A stretch of DNA of 9,318 bases from DASUPK01 sp046732465. GTDB lineage: Bacteria > Actinomycetota > Thermoleophilia > Solirubrobacterales > 70-9. Positions 5,148 to 9,318 of the stretch are shown here, one piece after another. The stretch covers positions 1 to 9,318 of the forward strand of contig JBKPND010000076.1 of assembly GCA_046732465.1 (NCBI GenBank). The letters run 5' to 3'. The translations under genes and the position numbers were made by a program. Every line of letters starts with the position of its first letter. Positions within the stretch are counted from its first letter, which is position 1. The notes under the pieces are model-generated. The model was not told the DNA's origin and made no database searches. It worked only from the letters and a program-made list of their open reading frames with translations.

Positions 5148-6638
5148 CAGGACGCGGTCCCGCCCCGCCGCCTTCGCGGCGTAGAGCAGGGTGTCGGCCC
5201 GGGCGGTGAGCTGCTCGGCGCTCTCCTCCCCGTCCCACTGGCAGACGCCCGCCGAGCAGGTCTGGTCCTCCGGCAGCGCCTCGCGCAGACGGTCCAGCAT
5301 CTCCTGGGCGTGCTCCAGGTTGGTTCCCGGGAGCGCGAGCGCAAACTCCTCACCGCCATAGCGGGCCAGGATGTCGCCGGTGCGGAGGTTCTGGCTCCAG
5401 GCGCCCGAGATCTGCTTGAGGAAGCGGTCGCCGGCCTGATGGCCGTGGGTGTCGTTGTAGAGCTTGAATCGATCCAGATCGAGGATCGCGACGCAGAGCG
5501 CCGCGCCGCTGCGGTCGGCCCGGGAGAGCTCGCGACTGAGCTCCTCGTCCCAGGCACGGCGGTTGAGAAGCCCAGTGAGGTCGTCGGTGCGCGCCGCGAT
5601 CTCGAGTCGCCCGAGCAGCTCGCCGCGGTCGATCGCGATCGCCGCTTCCAGCGCGAGCAGGCGAACGGCCCGCTCGGTCTCGGAGCTGAGGCGCTCGTGC
5701 CGGTCCCGCCAGTAGACGGCCAGCACGCCGACCGCAGCGCCCTCGTCCTTCAGCACCGGCTCCCAGAGCGCCGTCTCGGCCTCAAGGCTCGGCCCGAGCT
5801 CTGCGGCCGAATGCCCGTCGCGCAGTGGCTCGAATCGGCTCTCGGCCGAGGTGAAGACCTGGATCGCGCCAGAGGCCGGGGTGACGAACGGGAGGTGCAC
5901 GCCCTCGACGTCCGCGCCGGCGGCGGCGTTCGCCTGCAGCGCATCGCCCGAGACGGTCGGGCGCCAGAGGACGGCGGCCGACGCATCCGCGGTCCTCACG
6001 GCCGCGGAGCAGATCGCCCAGCCGACGGCCCGCGAATCACTCTGCGTGGCGAGCTGCCTGGCCACCTCGCTGACCGCCTCGAGGTTCGACGCCCGCCTCG
6101 CTGCGGCGGTGGTCTCGCGCTTCAGCCTGGTGGCGAGCGCGTCGACGAGCAGCCCGGCGACCACGATGCTCCCGACAGTCACCAGCCAGCGCGGTACTGG
6201 CGTCGGGCCGGAGACCTCGGTGAGCACCCAGGCGTAGGCGGCGCCGACGACCCCAACGTGGAGGGCGCCCCAGCGCGGCCCGAAGAAGAAGAACGCGTAG
6301 ACGCAGATCCAGAGGTACCAGAAGGTGTAGTAGCCGCTCGGGTCATGCCCGTAGTAGACGGCCCGCGTGACGATGGCCGTGCCGGCGAGCACGCACAGCT
6401 GCATGGCCCAGACCGGCAGGCGCTGCCGCGCGAGCAGCACCGAGAGACCGAAGACGTAGGCGATCCCGACGTTGGTCCAGAGCGCCGAGGAGTCGTACTC
6501 GCTCGGATGCGGCAGGATCAGTGAGAGCGCGCCGATCGTTCCACCCGCCAGGAAGAGGGCGCCCAGGACCGTGGCCATGGTCGCCGGCTGGTCGAATGAC
6601 CGATTAACCCCGCCTATTCGAGAAAACTCCGCCCCCAT
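5139..6638 (-). CDS. Membrane-bound GAF-GGDEF diguanylate cyclase
   Basis: This is a 499-residue protein. Residues 22-168 contain about six transmembrane helices (near 22-42, 56-70, 75-94, 104-120, 122-140, 151-168). A short linker helix (170-200) leads to a GAF-like sensory domain at about 200-338. The GGDEF domain runs from about 345 to the end: TDDLTGLLNRR (351-361), ILDLDRFKLYND with the metal-binding Asp387, and the active-site loop RYGGEEF with GGEEF at 428-432. An RxxD inhibition site, RTGD 419-422, lies exactly five residues before GGEEF, so product feedback is expected. All catalytic residues appear intact, so it should make c-di-GMP from two GTP at the inner membrane face. No EAL domain is fused. 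The ATG at 6638 is preceded by a purine-rich TAGGGG; Met21 is an alternative start at the first helix. Confidence 0.92.
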   Translation of the reverse strand: MGAEFSRIGGVNRSFDQPATMATVLGALFLAGGTIGALSLILPHPSEYDSSALWTNVGIAYVFGLSVLLARQRLPVWAMQLCVLAGTAIVTRAVYYGHDPSGYYTFWYLWICVYAFFFFGPRWGALHVGVVGAAYAWVLTEVSGPTPVPRWLVTVGSIVVAGLLVDALATRLKRETTAAARRASNLEAVSEVARQLATQSDSRAVGWAICSAAVRTADASAAVLWRPTVSGDALQANAAAGADVEGVHLPFVTPASGAIQVFTSAESRFEPLRDGHSAAELGPSLEAETALWEPVLKDEGAAVGVLAVYWRDRHERLSSETERAVRLLALEAAIAIDRGELLGRLEIAARTDDLTGLLNRRAWDEELSRELSRADRSGAALCVAILDLDRFKLYNDTHGHQAGDRFLKQISGAWSQNLRTGDILARYGGEEFALALPGTNLEHAQEMLDRLREALPEDQTCSAGVCQWDGEESAEQLTARADTLLYAAKAAGRDRVLLD

Positions 6639-6718
6639 ATGCCGCCCCTAGCATCGGCCATCTTGGGTACCGCGGCATCGGTAATTTCCCCGGGTCTTTT
6701 GCGGAGAACTCGGTAGGG

Positions 6719-6736
6719 CGCCTGCCCGCGCAGGCG
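6719..6736. repeat. Perfect inverted repeat in the promoter region of the CatE-like gene
   Basis: CGCCTGC (6719-6725) and GCAGGCG (6730-6736) form a perfect 7-bp dyad with a 4-base centre. It ends seven bases before the -10-like TATCGT, so it overlaps the expected -35/spacer region. This is where a dimeric repressor or activator could bind. The remainder of the divergent gap 6639-6756 holds two copies of GCATCGG (6651-6657, 6674-6680) and nothing else I can assign. Confidence 0.4.
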
Positions 6737-6743
6737 TGCGGAC

Positions 6744-6749
6744 TATCGT
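6744..6749 (+). promoter_or_regulatory. Candidate -10 element of the CatE-like gene (TATCGT)
   Basis: TATCGT fits TAnnnT and ends seven bases before the GTG at 6757. The geometry predicts a leaderless transcript and argues against an upstream in-frame GTG at 6736, which lies within the inverted repeat. Confidence 0.5.
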
Positions 6750-6756
6750 CAGCGGG

Positions 6757-7620
6757 GTGAGCGAGAACGGCTCGATCGATCCCGCCACCTCGATGGGGCC
6801 CGTCCGCCTCACCGTCGCCGAGCTCGAACGCGCCCGTGACTTCTATCGCGACGCGATCGGGCTCGCCGAGCTGCCGGCGGCGAACGGCGCTCTACGGCTG
6901 GGCGCCGGCGACCAGAGCGTGGTCGAGCTCGTGGGCGATCCCGATTCCCCACCCCGACCCGGGGGCACGAGTGGCCTCTTCCACCTCGCGATCGTGGTAC
7001 CGACGCGGGCCGACCTCGCCCGCGCGCTGCAGCGGGTAGGCGAGGCGGGTTGGCGCCTCAGCGGCGCCTCCGACCACCTGGTCAGCGAGGCCCTCTACCT
7101 GAGCGACCCGGAGGGCAACGGGATTGAGATCTACCGGGATCGCTCCCGCGATGAGTGGCCCGTCCGGGACGGGGTCCTGCAGATGGACACCCTCCCGCTC
7201 GACCTCGACGGCGTGCTCTCCGAGCTGCGTCGCGAGGACGCGAGCGCCGGCATGCCGCCGGGCACCCGGATCGGGCACGTCCACCTCAACGTCGGCGATC
7301 TGGCGGCCGCCGAGGCCTTCTACTCCGGCGCGCTCGGCTTCGACGTCACAGTGCGCGGCTACACGGGCGCCCTCTTCGTTTCGGCCGGCGGCTACCACCA
7401 TCACCTCGGCCTCAACACGTGGGCGGGCGAGGGCGCCCCGCCGCCGCCGGAGGGCACCCGGGGCCTGCGCGAGTTCGAGATCGTCCTTCCGACCGCCGAA
7501 TCCCTGGCGGCAGAAGAGGAACGGCTCGGCGAGGGCGGCTTCGAGCCCGACCGGGAAGGGGATCGGGTGCGCGTCACCGACCCGTCGGGCAACCGGGTCG
7601 TCCTGACGTCTGCCGGCTAG
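6757..7620 (+). CDS. CatE-like two-domain VOC protein (probable catechol 2,3-dioxygenase family)
   Basis: The protein has 287 residues from the GTG at 6757. Two vicinal-oxygen-chelate domains occupy about 15-130 and 170-287. Signatures of the Bacillus CatE group are clear: GLFHLAIVVPTRADLA (73-88), DHLVSEALYLSDPEGNGIEIYRDR (106-129), IGHVHLNVGDL (172-182), ALFVSAGGYHHHLGLNTWAG (205-224). Candidate metal ligands include His76, Glu124, His174/176 and His214-216. The first strand of domain 1 has Arg17 where many VOC domains have His. CatE-type enzymes open catechol rings next to the hydroxyls using Fe(II), but many paralogues have unknown substrates. No other aromatic-degradation gene is present, so the substrate is open. 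It is followed tail to tail by another VOC gene with overlapping stops. Confidence 0.83.
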   Translation: MSENGSIDPATSMGPVRLTVAELERARDFYRDAIGLAELPAANGALRLGAGDQSVVELVGDPDSPPRPGGTSGLFHLAIVVPTRADLARALQRVGEAGWRLSGASDHLVSEALYLSDPEGNGIEIYRDRSRDEWPVRDGVLQMDTLPLDLDGVLSELRREDASAGMPPGTRIGHVHLNVGDLAAAEAFYSGALGFDVTVRGYTGALFVSAGGYHHHLGLNTWAGEGAPPPPEGTRGLREFEIVLPTAESLAAEEERLGEGGFEPDREGDRVRVTDPSGNRVVLTSAG

Positions 7621-7623
7621 CCG
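7614..7623. repeat. 10-bp perfect palindrome centred on two overlapping stop codons
   Basis: CGGCTAGCCG is its own reverse complement. Its central CTAG supplies the plus-strand TAG (7618-7620) and the minus-strand TAG (complement of 7617-7619). It marks the exact junction of the two convergent VOC genes. As a hairpin it would be too tight; as a duplex site it is symmetrical. Confidence 0.6.
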
Positions 7624-8036
7624 CCGGGAGGCGCGGCCGTCGTCTGGCCCACCTCGATCAGGTGGCCGTCGGGGTCACGCATGTAGCAGCGGATCTCGCT
7701 CTCGTGCTGCTTCGGCTCGGTGATGAACTCGGCGCCCTTCGAGCTCCACTCGTCGTAGCAGCGCTGGATGTCGGCGACCCTGATGTTGAGGAACGCGCTA
7801 CTTCGGTTGAGGTCGGTGGGTGCCTCCAAGACCACCTCCGGCTTGTCGTCGGTCGGGCCGCCGCCGACGTTGATGATCACCCAGCTGTTGGCGAGCTGAA
7901 CGATCGTCGGCTCGCCCTCCAGCACGACCTCGCCACCCAGCACGTCCGAGTAGAAGGCGGCCGAGCGCGGCACGTCGTCGCTGACGACGAAGTGGGTCAG
8001 CGCGATCCCCTCATCCGGTGCCGGGAAGTCGGGCAC
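7617..8036 (-). CDS. Single-domain VOC (glyoxalase/bleomycin resistance fold) protein
   Basis: This is a 139-residue protein starting with GTG at 8036. It contains one complete VOC domain of two beta-alpha-beta-beta-beta modules. Module 1 is about 11-70: ALTHFVVSDDVPRSAAFYSDVLG, with His15 as a likely metal ligand. Module 2 is about 80-130: AFLNIRVADI, EIRCYMRDPDGHLIEVG, with Glu128 the usual final ligand. Asn84 occupies the place where many relatives have His. Proteins of this size act as dimers. Known activities range from lyases and isomerases to drug sequestration, and none can be chosen here. The start is supported by TAGAGT on the minus strand, seven bases upstream, and by the absence of a Shine-Dalgarno. 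The gene is divergent from the glutamine synthetase gene and its stop overlaps that of the CatE-like gene. Confidence 0.85.
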   Translation of the reverse strand: MPDFPAPDEGIALTHFVVSDDVPRSAAFYSDVLGGEVVLEGEPTIVQLANSWVIINVGGGPTDDKPEVVLEAPTDLNRSSAFLNIRVADIQRCYDEWSSKGAEFITEPKQHESEIRCYMRDPDGHLIEVGQTTAAPPGG

Positions 8037-8043
8037 GTCCTTG

Positions 8044-8072
8044 ACTCTACGCCTCCCCGAGCCCCGGTCGAA
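8044..8072 (-). promoter_or_regulatory. Promoter of the single-domain VOC gene (leaderless type)
   Basis: On the minus strand TTCGAC (8072-8067) is followed by 17 bases and TAGAGT (8049-8044), then seven bases and the GTG at 8036-8034. This is the most complete promoter in the window, with -35, spacer, -10 and start all in register. It predicts an mRNA that begins at the start codon. Confidence 0.55.
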
Positions 8073-8126
8073 ATGGCCCCCGACCGGGTGTCGAAACCAG
8101 TTTGCGGATTTTTATACGCCCGGACA

Positions 8127-8155
8127 ATGCCCATCGAGGCATGGCGGTCTAATCT
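8127..8155 (+). promoter_or_regulatory. Candidate promoter region of the glutamine synthetase gene with a small dyad
   Basis: TAATCT (8150-8155) fits TAnnnT and would start RNA near 8162, giving a leader of about 60 bases. Upstream, ATGCC (8127-8131) and GGCAT (8138-8142) form a 5-bp dyad around six bases, placed where a regulator could contact the promoter. Further upstream, 8101-8119 is unusually AT-rich (TTTTTATACG) and could hold a second start. I could not place a good -35. Confidence 0.4.
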
Positions 8156-8165
8156 GCGGCCCGTC

Positions 8166-8198
8166 GTGATCAATCTCGGCGCGCGCTGGGCGCGCTGA
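8166..8198 (+). CDS. Possible 10-residue leader peptide ahead of glutamine synthetase
   Basis: A GTG at 8166, ten bases after the -10-like TAATCT, opens a frame of ten codons, MINLGARWAR, and a TGA at 8196-8198. It ends nine bases before the Shine-Dalgarno of glutamine synthetase, and most of it lies within the 8175-8199 hairpin, so its translation would open that stem. It could be chance in GC-rich DNA. It has no Shine-Dalgarno and would need near-leaderless initiation. Confidence 0.25.
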   Translation: MINLGARWAR

Positions 8199-8199
8199 G
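8175..8199 (+). promoter_or_regulatory. Stable 10-bp leader hairpin before the glutamine synthetase gene
   Basis: CTCGGCGCGC (8175-8184) pairs with GCGCGCTGAG (8190-8199): nine Watson-Crick pairs and one G-T, loop GCTGG. It lies between the predicted RNA start and AGGAGG (8207-8212). There is no T-run, so it is not a simple terminator. It may affect ribosome loading, RNA stability or coupling to the short frame at 8166. Confidence 0.45.
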
Positions 8200-8223
8200 C
8201 CTGCCTAGGAGGCTGCCCCGAAG

Positions 8224-9318
8224 ATGCTCAAGACTCGCTCGCAGAACGTCATTTCCGCCACCTGGAGCCCCAATGGGGAGGCCCTGGGAACGGTCGACCT
8301 GACCCAGGCCGACAACAACCCCTTCGGGGCAGACGTCTTCTCCCCCGCCGTCCAGGAGGAGATGCTGCCGGGCGACGTCTACGAGAAGCTGCAGGCGACC
8401 CTGGAGCACGGCGAGGCGCTCGACGTCAGCCTCGCGGACGCCGTCGCCGAGGCGATGAAGGAATGGGCGCTGGCGCGCGGCGCGACCCACTTCACGCACG
8501 TCTTCCAGCCGCTCACGGGACTCACGGCCGAGAAGCACGACTCGTTCTTCGAGCCCAATCGCGAGGGCAAGTGGCTCGCGAAGTTCTCCGGCAAGGAGCT
8601 GATCCAGGGCGAGCCGGACGCCTCCTCCTTCCCCACCGGAGGGATCCGCGAGACCTTCGAGGCCCGCGGCTACACCGCCTGGGACCCGACCAGCCCCGCG
8701 TTCATCCTCGAGAACCCGAACGGCGCGCTGCTCTGCATCCCGACCGCATTTGTCTCGTGGACCGGCGAGGCGCTTGACGCGAAGACCCCGCTCCTGCGCT
8801 CCATGGACGCGCTCTCCAAGTCGGCCGTGCGGGCGCTCAAGCTGCTGGGCGACGAGGAGACGAACCGGGTCTTCACCACCGTCGGGCCCGAGCAGGAGTA
8901 CTTCCTGATCGATGAGAACTACTTCTATGCGCGGCCGGACCTCGTCACCACAGGCCGCACGCTGTTCGGCGCCAAGCCCGCCAAGGGCCACGAGCTCGAC
9001 GATCACTACTTCGGGGCTACCCCAGAGCGCGTTCTCGCCTGCATCATGGACTTCGAGAACGAGCTTGCGAAGCTCGGCGTGCCTGTCAAGACTCGCCACA
9101 ACGAGGTGGCGCCGGCGCAGCACGAGATCGCGCCGGTGTTCGAGAACTCGAACGTCGGCTCCGATCACCAGCAGCTGACCATGCGGATCATGCAGCAGGT
9201 CGCCCGCAGATACGGCCTGATCTGCCTGCTCCACGAAAAGCCCTTCGCCGGCGTCAACGGCTCGGGCAAGCACAACAACTGGTCGATGGGGACCGACACG
9301 GGCCACAACCTGCTCGAC
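8224..9318 (+). CDS. glnN: Type III glutamine synthetase (GlnN), N-terminal half, partial
   Basis: The frame runs from the ATG at 8224 to the window edge, 365 codons without a stop. AGGAGG (8207-8212) lies 11 bases upstream of the start. Glutamine synthetase joins ammonia and glutamate to glutamine using ATP in the cytosol. Type III members are about 700 residues, longer than types I and II, and form dodecamers. Signatures seen are an N-terminal NNPFGADVFSPAVQEEML block (32-49), GATHFTHVFQPLTG, then GEPDASSFPTGGIR (129-142) with FEARGYTAWDPTSPAF. The metal-binding GPEQEYF follows at 221-227 (Glu223, Glu225), and AGVNGSGKHNNWSMGTDTG, starting at 342, belongs to the conserved glutamate/ATP-site region. 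All expected N-terminal catalytic landmarks are present. The rest, including the type III-specific C-terminal region, lies beyond the window. Confidence 0.95.
   Translation, partial: MLKTRSQNVISATWSPNGEALGTVDLTQADNNPFGADVFSPAVQEEMLPGDVYEKLQATLEHGEALDVSLADAVAEAMKEWALARGATHFTHVFQPLTGLTAEKHDSFFEPNREGKWLAKFSGKELIQGEPDASSFPTGGIRETFEARGYTAWDPTSPAFILENPNGALLCIPTAFVSWTGEALDAKTPLLRSMDALSKSAVRALKLLGDEETNRVFTTVGPEQEYFLIDENYFYARPDLVTTGRTLFGAKPAKGHELDDHYFGATPERVLACIMDFENELAKLGVPVKTRHNEVAPAQHEIAPVFENSNVGSDHQQLTMRIMQQVARRYGLICLLHEKPFAGVNGSGKHNNWSMGTDTGHNLLD

Noticed and set aside
5310..6524. Long open frame of 404 codons on the plus strand opposite the diguanylate cyclase gene
   Set aside because: The translation is Arg/Gly/Ala/Glu-rich with no domain, and the opposite strand encodes a complete GAF-GGDEF protein. 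Long antisense frames are expected in GC-rich DNA.
6736..6756. Upstream GTG at 6736 as the start of the CatE-like gene
   Set aside because: It lies in the inverted repeat and ahead of the TATCGT -10-like element. The seven added codons match nothing in the family.
8083..8097. Possible GlnR box (GAAAC at 8093-8097) upstream of glutamine synthetase
   Set aside because: The partner half-site GTnAC at six-base spacing is missing; the nearest AC is eight bases away and lacks the GT.
8170..9306. Minus-strand frame of 378 codons opposite glutamine synthetase
   Set aside because: Its composition is that of a shadow frame and it shows no recognisable motif. The plus strand has unmistakable type III glutamine synthetase signatures throughout.
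1..9318. Mobile elements, CRISPR arrays, toxin-antitoxin pairs, tRNA or rRNA genes
   Set aside because: I saw no transposase or integrase motifs, no regularly spaced direct repeats, no tRNA-like cloverleaf and no rRNA core sequence on either strand.

Overview
The window is high-GC bacterial DNA. It reads best as a member of the Actinomycetota, most likely the Thermoleophilia/Solirubrobacterales. That placement is an inference from several signs: strong G/C preference at third codon positions, frequent GTG and TTG starts, -10-like hexamers seven bases ahead of GTG starts (leaderless style), a c-di-AMP riboswitch ahead of an NlpC/P60-like wall hydrolase, and an actinobacterial-looking cytochrome b tail. 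I see no transposase, phage gene, CRISPR array, rRNA or tRNA. The region looks like ordinary chromosome made of short transcription units that switch strand often.

Layout. 1-147 is the 3' end of a gene that resembles the cytochrome b subunit of the bc1 complex. 192-326 is a ydaO-type c-di-AMP riboswitch whose 3' end contains the Shine-Dalgarno of the secreted NlpC/P60-like hydrolase at 334-912. A DUF1360 membrane protein lies on the minus strand (1006-1569) and converges on the hydrolase. Divergent from it are a 43-residue membrane protein (1643-1774) and a PAPS-type sulfotransferase (1843-2793). A small minus-strand membrane protein (2790-3074) shares stop-codon bases with the sulfotransferase. 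Then come a metallophosphoesterase (3147-3743), an unrecognised two-repeat protein (3766-4452) and a TMEM175-type potassium channel (4479-5123), all on the plus strand. A membrane-bound GAF-GGDEF diguanylate cyclase (5139-6638, minus) converges on the channel. A CatE-like two-domain extradiol dioxygenase (6757-7620, plus) and a single-domain VOC protein (7617-8036, minus) meet tail to tail on a shared CTAG. The window ends inside a type III glutamine synthetase (8224-9318, plus), which has a structured leader.

How the parts relate. There is no single pathway. The themes are cell envelope and signalling: a c-di-AMP-controlled wall hydrolase, a c-di-GMP synthase, a K+ channel and several small membrane proteins. 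Around these sit housekeeping functions (respiration, nitrogen assimilation) and VOC chemistry. The strongest non-coding signals are: (1) a riboswitch P1 helix that can be extended to bury the ribosome binding site; (2) a repeated TAnnnT-N7-GTG arrangement that predicts leaderless mRNAs and fixes several starts; (3) dyads centred on the stop codons of convergent gene pairs; and (4) a 10-codon reading frame embedded in a 10-bp hairpin just ahead of the glutamine synthetase Shine-Dalgarno. I did not find a clearly new multi-gene system.
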